Source: DT-110 sp030148525
GTDB lineage: Bacteria > Bacteroidota > Bacteroidia > Chitinophagales > Saprospiraceae
Assembly: GCA_965227445.1 (NCBI GenBank)
Contig: OZ245751.1
Location: 3,100,001-3,164,000 of the forward strand
DNA: 64,000 bases
Reading direction: 5' to 3'
Shown here: positions 49,662-59,700 of the stretch, piece by piece
How the letters are laid out: every line of letters starts with the position of its first letter
How positions within the stretch are numbered: the stretch's first letter is position 1
Notes under the pieces: model-generated
The model's input: only the letters and a program-made list of their open reading frames with translations
What the model was told of the DNA's origin: nothing
Databases searched by the model: none
Program-made: the position numbers and the translations under genes

Positions 49662-52184
49662 ATGAAAATTCATACCCTATACTCACTACTCACTACCCTC
49701 CTCCTCACCAGTTGCCAGTCCACTACACAGGAACTACCCGTCCAATGGGAAGACCAGATCGTCTACTTCCTCATGATCGATCGCTTTGCCGACGGAGATC
49801 CCACCAATAATGATCAGGGGGCCGGTGAATACGACCCGGCGCAGGATGGCCTCTGGCAGGGCGGCGATCTGGCGGGCATTGAAGAAAACCTGGATTACCT
49901 GGAAGAGTTGGGCATTACTGCCATATGGCTTACCCCACCGGTACGCAACCAATGGTGGAACCCCGACAGCAGCTTTACCGGCTACCACGGCTACTGGGCC
50001 AGCCACTTTATGGAAACCGATCCGCACTACGGCAGCCTGCAGGAGTACAAAAATCTCGCCGATGCCCTGCACGCGCGGGACATGTACCTCATCCAGGACG
50101 TGGTGGTCAACCATACCGGTGACTATTTCAGTTATGGTTCGAGCTATGACCCCGAACGGGTGTCACAACTGGAAACCTACGCGGGGGCTCCTACCCAGCC
50201 ACCCTTTGATCGCAATGATCCCCGCAATCCCGAACACCGGGAAGCTGGTATCTACCATTGGACGCCTACCATTTCTGATTTTCAGGATACCACCCAAAAG
50301 TACTTGGGACAGATGGCCGATCTGGACGATCTCAATACGGCCAATCCCGAAGTGCGGGAGGCACTGATCGAATCCTTCCAGTTTTGGATCCGGGAGGTTG
50401 GCGTAGATGGCTTCCGATTTGATACCCCCCTCTACGTCGAGCATCCCTTCTGGCGGGCATTCCTATACCAGGGGGCGGGCGACCTGGAAGGTATCGAGCC
50501 CTATGCTGCCAGCCAGGGGCAACCCGATTTCTATACCTTTGGGGAAACCTGGGTATCAGCCGCCCCCTACAGCGTTGAGGCAGATCGAATGGCCGCCAAA
50601 TATCTGGGCACCAGCAGTCAACCCGAGATGGATGGCATCCTCAACTTTCCCCTCCAGCAAACCATCCAGGCTGTTTTTGCGGGCGGGCAACCCACTGATC
50701 GCCTTACTTACCGCCTGCGTGTGCAGGAGCAGTACTTTCCAAACCCTATCCAACGACTGAATTTCATCGACAACCACGATATGCCCCGCTTCCGCACCCA
50801 GGCGAGTGAAGAAGCTACCCGTCAGGCCCTCTTTTTTATTATGAGCATCCCCGGCGTCCCCGTCATTTACCAGGGCACGGAGCAAGGAGATCTCGAGACC
50901 CGCCCCAATCTTTTTGGCCGACTGAACACCGATTCCGAATCCTTCAGTTTAGTGAAGGAGCTTACCGCCTTTCGGCAAAAACAGCCCGCTACGCGCCGGG
51001 GTGCACTGACCGTATTAGCCGATGGCAGTACCCTGCCCGGCTTATTTGCTTACCAGTTGGCTACCCCGGAGGACACACTCACCGTTGCCCTTAACACCAA
51101 CGATTATCCGATCCTGACCCCGGATATTCCCTTAGCGGGGGCTACGAATCGCGAAATCAAGAAAGCCTTCGAACTGGGAGGTTCCCAATCGGCCATGATC
51201 CGAAATGGGCACATCTCGGAATTACGCCTTTCGGCAAAAGGGGGGTTGGCCTTTCAATTGGGTGCGTCCACTACAAAATCTACCAATACGGCAGCAGCGA
51301 TACCTCAGCCGGAGATTCCGCAAAATGTCACCAGAAGTGATCAATTAGTTAGTCTGCCGAATACAGGGGCTGATAGCAGCTTCCTGCTGATCGACGGCCG
51401 CCTGGATACCCGAGTACCTTTGTCATGCGGGGATGTTTGTTCGGCCACCATTTCACTGAACAACTTATCAATGGGCATCCACTACCTCCAACGAATCGAC
51501 TTCAGGGATGGAAGCATCCTGGTTAGCCCGGCGGCTTCCTTCTCCCTCGACCTGCCCAGCCAGCCCTTAGCCAACTTGGGTGATCCCGCAGGAGACGACC
51601 GGGGCCCTTCCGGAAGTTACCGCTACCCTACTCACGAAACCTTCGACCGGCCCAACGATATCCGACGTTTGCAGATCGATCGGCAGGGCCACAACCTGGA
51701 AGTGACTATTTCCATGAACCAACCATTAAGTACGGTATGGAATCCGCCGAATGGATTTGATCACGTTCATTTTTCCTTATTCATTGATGTTCCGGGCCGG
51801 ACAGGGGTTTCCATCCTACCGAACCGCAACGCTGCTATGCCCGGTGGTGCACGGTGGGATGTCCTCATCCAGGCCAACGGCTGGACCACCCAGGTACATA
51901 CGGCAGAAGGCGCTACCACCACCAATCCCGGCACCGCCAGCACTGTGAAACCTCTTATTACCGCGAATCAGACCGAAGGCACCGTGACATTAAGTATCCC
52001 GGCGGCTACCCTGGGCAATCCCTCCGACCTCAAAGGCATACAATTCTACCTCACCACCTGGGATAGTGCCGGCGAAGGCGGCTTGCGACCACTGGCTCCG
52101 GAGGCCGCCAGCTTCACCTACGGAGGTGCACCTGAAGACGGGGCGAGGGTTATGGATGATCTGTGGATAAGTCAACGTAAATGA
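49662..52184 (+). CDS. GH13 alpha-amylase family lipoprotein with C-terminal glucodextranase-like domain
   Basis: 840 aa. Lipoprotein signal (YSLLTTLLLTSCQS, Cys19). The GH13 barrel starts at 'QIVYFLMIDRFADGDPTNND' and contains 'YLIQDVVVNHTGDY' (region I), 'VDGFRFDTPLYV' (nucleophile Asp254), 'FYTFGETW' (acid Glu295) and 'FIDNHDMPRF' (Asp373). An all-beta amylase C-domain follows (about 430-520). The last ~220 residues ('LANLGDPAGDDRGPSGSYRYPTHETFDRPNDIRRLQIDRQG') match the C-terminal binding domain of glucodextranases (Glucodextran_C). It would degrade alpha-glucans at the cell surface. No SusCD genes are adjacent. Confidence 0.92.
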   Translation: MKIHTLYSLLTTLLLTSCQSTTQELPVQWEDQIVYFLMIDRFADGDPTNNDQGAGEYDPAQDGLWQGGDLAGIEENLDYLEELGITAIWLTPPVRNQWWNPDSSFTGYHGYWASHFMETDPHYGSLQEYKNLADALHARDMYLIQDVVVNHTGDYFSYGSSYDPERVSQLETYAGAPTQPPFDRNDPRNPEHREAGIYHWTPTISDFQDTTQKYLGQMADLDDLNTANPEVREALIESFQFWIREVGVDGFRFDTPLYVEHPFWRAFLYQGAGDLEGIEPYAASQGQPDFYTFGETWVSAAPYSVEADRMAAKYLGTSSQPEMDGILNFPLQQTIQAVFAGGQPTDRLTYRLRVQEQYFPNPIQRLNFIDNHDMPRFRTQASEEATRQALFFIMSIPGVPVIYQGTEQGDLETRPNLFGRLNTDSESFSLVKELTAFRQKQPATRRGALTVLADGSTLPGLFAYQLATPEDTLTVALNTNDYPILTPDIPLAGATNREIKKAFELGGSQSAMIRNGHISELRLSAKGGLAFQLGASTTKSTNTAAAIPQPEIPQNVTRSDQLVSLPNTGADSSFLLIDGRLDTRVPLSCGDVCSATISLNNLSMGIHYLQRIDFRDGSILVSPAASFSLDLPSQPLANLGDPAGDDRGPSGSYRYPTHETFDRPNDIRRLQIDRQGHNLEVTISMNQPLSTVWNPPNGFDHVHFSLFIDVPGRTGVSILPNRNAAMPGGARWDVLIQANGWTTQVHTAEGATTTNPGTASTVKPLITANQTEGTVTLSIPAATLGNPSDLKGIQFYLTTWDSAGEGGLRPLAPEAASFTYGGAPEDGARVMDDLWISQRK

Positions 52185-52189
52185 ACAGT

Positions 52190-52258
52190 GCTCAATGCTA
52201 AGTGCTCAATGGAAACCTATGTTTTCATTGAGCACTGAACACTGAGCATTGAGCATTT
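52190..52258. repeat. Iterated-word inverted repeat (GCTCAATG / CATTGAGC)
   Basis: AGTGCTCAATGCTAAGTGCTCAATGGAAACC faces TTTTCATTGAGCACTGAACACTGAGCATTGAGCATT. Words of 7-10 bp are repeated in each arm. It lies between convergent genes and touches the stop of the HMG-CoA-lyase-like gene. Confidence 0.85.
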
Positions 52259-53109
52259 CAATGCGGGAATACCTCATTCGCCATACCCATTGCTTCCGCT
52301 AAAAGGCGGGTGTCCACCCCGGTAGGAACGTTGGCATCCTGAAAGAAGTAGACCATATTTTCGGTGGGCATATTTCCGGTGAGATCGTCCTTGGCCATGG
52401 GACAGCCGCCGTAGCCACGGATAGCTCCGTCAAAGCGACGACAGCCATTCAGGTAGGCAGTTTCCACCTTTTCCTGCCATTTGTCGGGGACCGTGTGGAA
52501 GTGGGAACCAAACTCGACGTCGGAATAGGCTTCAATCAAGTTGCTGAAGAGATAGGCGATATTATCGGGATTAGCAACGCCAATGGTATCGGATAGCTGG
52601 AAGATGCGGATATCCATTTCCCGCAAACGATCAACCCACTTCTGGACAATACCCACATTCCAGGGGTCACCGTAGGGGTTACCGAATCCCATGGAGATGT
52701 ACACCACCATTTGCTTATTCGAGGCCTGACAGATCTCCTGGATCTGGGCGACCCGCTCCAGGCTTTCTTCGATAGTGGCATTGGTATTCCGCAACTGGAA
52801 AGTCTCGGAGATGGAAAAAGGGTATCCCAGGTACTTGATCTCCCCGAACTGGGAAGCATCATTAGCTCCTCTTCTATTGGCAACAATAGCCAGCAAGTCA
52901 GTTTCCGTACCGGAAAGATCTAATTGGGCCAGCACCTCCGCAGTGTCACGCATCTGCGGTATAGCTTTCGGAGACACAAAGCTGCCAAAATCAATAGTAT
53001 CGAAACCCACCCGCAACAAATGATTAATGTAGCGGGCTTTTTCTTCGGTTGGAATGAATGGTTTGATGCCCTGCATGGCATCCCGTGGGCATTCAATCAG
53101 TTTTATCAT
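52258..53109 (-). CDS. Hydroxymethylglutaryl-CoA lyase family protein
   Basis: 283 aa. TIM-barrel HMGL-like enzyme that would split HMG-CoA into acetyl-CoA and acetoacetate in leucine breakdown. Features are 'IKLIECPRDAMQGIKPFIPTEEKARYINHLLRVGFDTIDFGSFVSPKAIPQM' at the N-terminus (the acidic/Arg catalytic residues, although 'ECPRD' replaces the usual 'EVxxRDG'), 'GSHFHTVP' (metal His pair, usually HxH) and the cysteine loop 'GAIRGYGGCPMAKDDLTGN', matching the HMGL signature GxGGCP(Y/F)A. The ECPRDAMQG form marks a divergent subgroup, so the exact substrate is open. Confidence 0.85.
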   Translation of the reverse strand: MIKLIECPRDAMQGIKPFIPTEEKARYINHLLRVGFDTIDFGSFVSPKAIPQMRDTAEVLAQLDLSGTETDLLAIVANRRGANDASQFGEIKYLGYPFSISETFQLRNTNATIEESLERVAQIQEICQASNKQMVVYISMGFGNPYGDPWNVGIVQKWVDRLREMDIRIFQLSDTIGVANPDNIAYLFSNLIEAYSDVEFGSHFHTVPDKWQEKVETAYLNGCRRFDGAIRGYGGCPMAKDDLTGNMPTENMVYFFQDANVPTGVDTRLLAEAMGMANEVFPH

Positions 53110-53511
53110 AATTCGGTAGTCAGGGCGGTTCTGGTTGTCGGGTTGTCCAAATGACGGTGGATTATACTAAAAATGACCGATTTCCACGCCATCCTTTCGT
53201 CATTCCGTTTTAAAATACACTGTAACCTAAGTAACTTTGATTTATGGCTGTGCCTTTCGGCAAAATACTTCGTTGCTCGTTAGTCGCGTCCGTACGGATG
53301 CTCCGATGCAAGAGTAGGGCCCCTTTGCCCCACTCTTGCATATGCGCCTTGTCTATTGCCAAAATGCCCTACCCATACTTTCAAATAACTTAGATTACAG
53401 TGTATTAAAGCTGCCGGAATTATCGAGGATATGCTACTTTTGCCCTGCAAATACGATAAACCTTGTGCCTGGTTATTCGTTCCTTTTTGCGAAAGCTAAT
53501 TCAATCCACCT
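53110..53511. other. Gap between divergent genes with hairpin and -7 box
   Basis: There is no gene in 402 bp. It contains a 13-mer CCTTTCGGCAAAA (53253-53265), a strong hairpin (53306-53341), a TACTTTTG box (53435-53442) that could drive the small membrane-protein gene, and TTTTTGCGAAAGC (53484-53496). Confidence 0.6.
53306..53341. repeat. Perfect 10-bp-arm hairpin with GC-rich inner stem
   Basis: ATGCAAGAGT...ACTCTTGCAT with inner GGGC...GCCC. The tip is CCCTTT. It sits upstream of the 53512 gene and could be a terminator-like or regulatory structure. No poly-T follows on either strand. Confidence 0.7.
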
Positions 53512-53748
53512 ATGCTACAAAACAAAGCACTCTGGACGACCGTTGGGTTCCTCCTTATTATCACTGGATTCCTGGCCCTGGCCATGAGCATGGTCGGCCT
53601 CAAGTTTGCTTTCCTGCAATGGATGGACCTGCTCGGAGGCCTCGGCTCCTTTATCACCAAACTCGTAATGGTGCTTGGTGGTTTTGTATTGGTCTACATG
53701 GCTCAAACCGACCTTTCTCAAACCGAGGACGAAGAGGAGATCCGCTAG
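53512..53748 (+). CDS. Small two-helix membrane protein
   Basis: 78 aa with two transmembrane helices ('ALWTTVGFLLIITGFLALAMSMVGL' and 'LGSFITKLVMVLGGFVLVYMA') separated by a short loop 'KFAFLQWMDLLGG', and a charged tail (SQTEDEEEIR). No family recognised with certainty; similar small proteins are common in Bacteroidota near other genes. A TACTTTTG promoter-like box is 70 bp upstream. Convergent with the giant gene, whose stop is 35 bp away. Confidence 0.72.
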   Translation: MLQNKALWTTVGFLLIITGFLALAMSMVGLKFAFLQWMDLLGGLGSFITKLVMVLGGFVLVYMAQTDLSQTEDEEEIR

Positions 53749-53782
53749 GAAGCTTCCTGCCAATCCTCTTACCGGGATATCT

Positions 53783-56700
53783 CTATTCCAACAGAATCAT
53801 CTTGCGGGTCGCCTGGTGAGTCGGACTCACAAAACGGTAATACAGTACCCCTGCCGGAAGATGCCCCCTGGGTATACGAATGTCATTCGGTCCTGCCCGG
53901 TAATGGTCGGTGCGTTGCTGCAGGAGTTGCCCCTTGGCATCGAATACCTGCAATTGCCCTCGCACTTCCTCGGGTACCACTACCTGAATAACAGTTCCTT
54001 CCCGGAAGGGATTGGGCTGATTTTGCCGTAAGGCAAAAGTTGGTGCACTACTACCCTGCTCAAATTGCAATACCGGTTGCAGCAAGCTGCCGTCCGGCTC
54101 GTATGCTTCGGCCCGGGTAATCCGGCTGTTGAGCCTGAGGGCTTCGCTTAACGCGCCTTCTGCTTTGGACCGGACCCGCAGGGTGAACAGTGGCTGCTGT
54201 TCATCAACCGATTCGGTTCGGTACCAGTGAGTGGTTATTAATCCTGCTTCCGCAAAAAAACCGAATTGCTCGGGGCCCGCCAACCCGTGTACTACGTCCT
54301 CCACTTCCAGCAGATTACGGTCGTACGCAAGGGTGAACTGATACCCCTCGACGGGCATCTCCCCGGGCAGATAAAAGGGAATTTCCAGGTAATCGCCGGC
54401 AGCAAATGACCGATCCGACAAACGGAAAGGCAGTTCGGGGCGCAGGGAACGTATTGGGCTCTCCCCTACCCCTGGTAAACGCAAGGTGTGGTTAACGTCA
54501 CCCACTTTGACCGCAACGAAATCGGCATCCGTTCGCTGGCCGACCAGGTTGTTGATATTCACAACCTCCGGAAAACCCTCAGCCCAGGGGTCTGCCGGAT
54601 TGGGGAAGGTATACGCAGACTCAACAAAACGCCAACTCGTATTATTCTCAAATCCCGCGGAATACCCCAGTACCATCCGTTGCAGTTGCACCATATCCAG
54701 CACCGTGATCGTCCCCGAATTGTTGACATCGGCGGCAATGAGTTTGTAGGGGCTGTCGAGGTTGGAATAATTCAGAATATGCCGGCGAATCAGGATGAGG
54801 TCGTACGTGGTCACCCCGTTCTTGGGATCCGTATCGAGTAAAGGAGTCAGGGAGTAATCTTCGCCTTCTTCCAGCTCACCGATCCGGTATTCGCCCCTAC
54901 CATCCGTTTGCACCGTAGTACTCGCATTACCACTTAAGCGGATGAGCACCGACGGGATTCCCATTCCGGTCTCCGTCATCACTTGTCCCATAACGGCTCC
55001 TTCCGGAATGGGCGTACATACATCGCCATTGTTCTGTACCTCGATAAAGGTATTGCAAAAGGCGCGGTTGCCGGCTGCATCCCAGGCTTGCAATTCCAAT
55101 TGAACCGTCCCCTCATCAGCACAGGTAACCCACAGGCTATCCATATCGATGGAAGCCGCATTTCCCGTTCGATTCAACGAGAATTGAACCGGCCCCGAAC
55201 AATCGGAAACGGCACTGCCCGCCAGATCGACAGCAGCAATTTTGGCGGCAGCCAAATCCAATTGACCATCGCCGTCTACATCGGTGTCTCCTTCCAAGGC
55301 ACCGAGTTCGACCACCAGGCCAGACCGGCAAATGGGGGCTGTAGCCTGGCAATCTTCCACGGTAAAGGCCACTCTCCGCTGCACCTGATTACCACAGCCG
55401 TCGGTCACCTCAAGGAGAAAAGCGTGATCACCCAACGCGAAGGTGCCTTCCACCCGGTACACGGGATAACTGCCACGCAGTGCAGTCGGGGGTAGCAGAG
55501 AATCATAGGAACCATCGGCCCGGTCATCCCAAAACACCTCGATGGTTACATCCCGGGGAGCGGTGCAGGTTTCCAGTACCTCAAAAGGTACCGAAACCGG
55601 GCCGGTACAATTAGTTTTGTCGGTCGTACAAAATGGTTCGGGGCTGGCAACCTGAACCAGCGGGTCGGTATCGTCATAGACGGTGATGTGTTGCACGTAC
55701 CGCCAGAAGCCACGGGAGCGGAGGTTGGAGAATTGCTCCGTACTGATCCAGTAGCCCTCCGGATTGGTGAGTCCGTCGCAGTTCCGGGATTTAGTACCGG
55801 CTGCAGGGACAGCATTCGTAAAGTCACCATCGCGGTCGAAATATACATTGCCATTCTCCTCGACCTGAACCCAGAGGTCTTCGTCTCCGGGGGTACCATC
55901 ACAATCGGCGTTCCTCGGCAGGGTGATAGGTGAGGAAATACCATCGTATTCGCACCAATTGATCACCTGGTAGCTCCGGTGAACTTTGTAGCAACCCTCA
56001 GTAGCTGCCGAGAAGGTATCGTTGCGCACCTGGACCGCGATCAGATCACAGGCAATTTCCTCAAAGCGAACTCCCGGCACCTCCGGTTCCCCGCAACTGG
56101 TCGATACATCGGCCGGGAATGTAATGGAATAATGGTGTACTTCCCGCACGGTAATCAGTTGTGAGCAGGTGCCGGCAGAGGTATTACCACTGGCATCGAG
56201 TGCCCGAAAGGTCCGGGTGATGGTACCGTAACCACATTGATCGAGATCAGAGACGGGAGTGAGTTCTTCCCAGCGTGCCCCTTCCTGACAATTGTCAGTT
56301 ACCTGTGGTTCTCCAAACAGTTGTTGCAGGCCTTCCCGGTCGCTGGGATCGAAACCAACCGGCAGATCATTACAGTCAATGGTCAGGTCGGCCGGCGCGG
56401 TGCATTGGGGGCGGGTTTTATCCTCAACCCGGATGCGGCTCACACAGGTATTACTATTGCCGCTTTGATCGGTCACCCGAAGTTCGGCTGTTACCAACCC
56501 ACCTACATCGCAACAGTTTACAGTAACCAGGCTGCTCCAGTCGGTGTAGTAGGCTTCATCAGTTTCGGAGCAGTCGGCCGAAACGAGGCGGCGCAGGGCG
56601 TAGTCGAGATCCTGATCGTCGCAATTGTCGCGACTGCCTTCGTCAATGTCGCCGGGTAGCACCTGGCCATCTCCGGAATTACCCAGGGTAACGGTAATCT

Positions 56701-59700
56701 GGTCGTCGCAGAAAGTGGTCGGAGTCACCCCGTCCTCGACCAGGAAGGAGCAGGTATCACGGGTCGTATTGCCGCAATTGTCCCGGACGGTAAACAAAAA
56801 GAAGTGTTCCCCAACCGGCACTTCGCTGGCCACACCATTGCTGATGGTGACCCCGTTTAGTTCCTGGAAGAGTGTATCTCCCGTCGGGAAACCGAAAATA
56901 GTTTCCGGTACATTGGAGTAAATCCGCGTCTCTACCGTTACGGAGGAGCAGTCTTCAATCCGGGGTGCCGGGATGGTCAGGGTAGCGGTGCAATCATCGG
57001 GATCGGTGGAGTACCTGATCTGTGCATCCGGTAGCCCGTCCTGGTTGAAATCCACTTCCGGACAAGAGACCAGGGGATCATCAAAATCCCCGACCTCAAT
57101 GAGTTGAGTCACCTCCTGCACCGTTTCGTTGCGGCAGTAATCAAAGATACGCCACTCCCGCAGCAAGGTGTACTGGCCGTTGCAGATGTTAATGCGTGTA
57201 TCGTCGTAGATGGCCGCATAGCCACAATTGCCACCGTTGTTCATAACCGGCACTTCCTCTCCATAGCCATTTAGGTAGTAGGGACGGCCCGATACCGAAG
57301 GGGCTATATTCCCGTCTTCGTCAACGGCCAGGGGATCCTGGGTACAATCCAGGCGAACCACCGTATCGGCAGGGATAAACACCTCGGAGGGGCGCAGGAA
57401 ATATATGAGTTGATCGCAGGTACTTTCGTTTCCGAATTTATCCTCCGCGAAGAAACGTCGGCGAATATAGGCCGTAGTATCATCCCCGTCACAGGCTCCC
57501 TGATCCACCAAGAGGTCCTGAAAGGTCAGGGTCGTTCCCGAACAGTTGTCTTCGACCGAAGGTCGGCCGGTATACAGCGGATGATCCGGGTCAATGGTTT
57601 CCGGATTATTGAGGATAGTCGACACATCGGAGCAAATGAAGCGGTCCCGGATATCAGTGGCACAGGAATCCACCTGAGGTCCCTGAACGTCGACCAGCCG
57701 TACGTTACCAATACAGATGCGCCCGGAAGGTCGGTGTCGTACCAGGGTTCGCAGGGTCAGTCCGGTAAATTGGGCCGGCACGGGATTGGGGACTACTTGT
57801 CCGTCGTAGGAGATAAAAATCTCGTAATCGTCGTAGCACAAGTAGTTTCCACTCATTACCATTTCGGGCCGCACCAGGATCTCACACCCGGCATTGACCG
57901 TTATGGTAACCATATCATTGCAGGCGAACTCTTCTGGTGTTTCTATAACGGTCACCTCCCTGGAAATACTGGCGGAGCAGGCCACATTCCCGGGATCAAA
58001 TTCGGTACTGGGGTCGCCGGCATCAAAGGTAAAGGTCACCAGATGGGTACCGGTACCCAGATCGGAGGGATCAAAGATCACAGCCGGTTGTCCGTTGATG
58101 GTAAAGCTGCCATTCCCCTGCACACCGACACCACCAGTTCCCTCGAGGGGGATCGGGTTGGTAAACAGGCAAACCGGGCCATCCAGTCCGATGATCTCCG
58201 GTTGCGGGTAATAACAGGTGTTGCTGATCGACAGATCGTATTGGTACAGCGGACTTTCGGCGGTCAGGGTATACCCCACGCCATCCTGGTGTACACCATC
58301 CAGCACATAGATGCTCTCACCGTCGTCCTGCGGAACTTCCTGTAGCATGGTTCCGACGGCATAGGGTTGTAAGGTAGCAGGGTTCAACAAGGTGGTGGTT
58401 TTCACTGTCCAGACCTGATTCGGAGCTGCTGGTCCGATCACCACTTGCTCGTCGAAGGAACCATCATCGCGGCACGAACAAGGATCACTGATGTCCGGGC
58501 CATCGCTGTTGCGAAAAACCGGTTGGGGACAAGCGGAGGATGCCATTATTCCTACCACAACCTGGCAACTACTTTGGTTACCCGCCGCGTCGCCCATTGT
58601 CAGAGTAATATCGTGGAACCCCACATCGGAACAGGAAAAGGAATTGCGATCAAAAGAAAAGTCTGTAATACCACAATTATCGGTACTCCCCATATCTACT
58701 TTTACGGGATCAAGCTCCAGAGAACCATCAGTAGCCAACCGGATGAGCACACTATCGCGACAATCGGCCAGCGGAGCCTCATCATCCTCGACGGTTATTT
58801 GGGTGCTGCAGGTTGATAGTTGTCCATTTTCATCGGTAACCTCCCAGGTAATACGGGTAACGCCGGTGGGCAGGGCCGCCCCCAACAGGGTCGAATCGGC
58901 CGGTGCCGGGGCAAAGTCGTGACGCAGACTCACTATCCCGCAATTATCGGACACATTGGAGGGGTCAAAGGATCGGTCAACCACCAGGAAATCACAGCTA
59001 AAATTGGCATCCTGTCCCGTCAGTACTACCCGCTCATCGGGACAGGTAAGCCGGGGAGACAAGGTATCCCGAACCGTAATCACCGCCGTTTTGGTCGACC
59101 GGTTGCTGTCGACATCCATTACCGTAAGGCTCACCAGGTTAGGCCCGACATCTGCACAGCTGAAGACAGACTGGTCCAATTCGTACTGAATAATGGAGCA
59201 ATTATCCGTACTTCCGGCATCCAATGCTACCGGATCGACGGATGCATGGCCGTTTTCATCTAGGTACACTTCCAAATTACGCGTGAGCACCTGCGGTTTC
59301 TTTGAATCGATAACCGTTACGGTAGCTGTGCAGGAAGCATTATTTCCACTTACATCAACTGCTGACAGCTCAACCTGATTGGGGCCCAGGTCATCACAGG
59401 AAAAGGCCGTTCTGCTCAGTTCATACATTAAGGGAGCCCCGCAATTATCAGTGGTTTGGTTGTTGATGAGATCTGCCGTCAGGGTGGCCTGGCCGTTAAT
59501 ACCCAGCTCCAGGGTAAAGTCCCGGCAACCGATTTGTGGCGTAATGGTATCCATTACCGTGACCGTAGTCGTACACGACCGGGAATTTCCGGCTGCATCG
59601 ACGTAAGTAATCCGAACGGCCTCCTCCCCCACGTCAGCACAGGTAAAGGTATTTTTGTCAAGTGTCCGTTGGGTTGGCAGGCCACAGTTATCGGAAGTAC

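Noticed and set aside
57410..58345. Long plus-strand open frames opposite the giant HYR gene
   Set aside because: They are shadows of the repeat protein; they have no start context or domain and the repeats explain their length.
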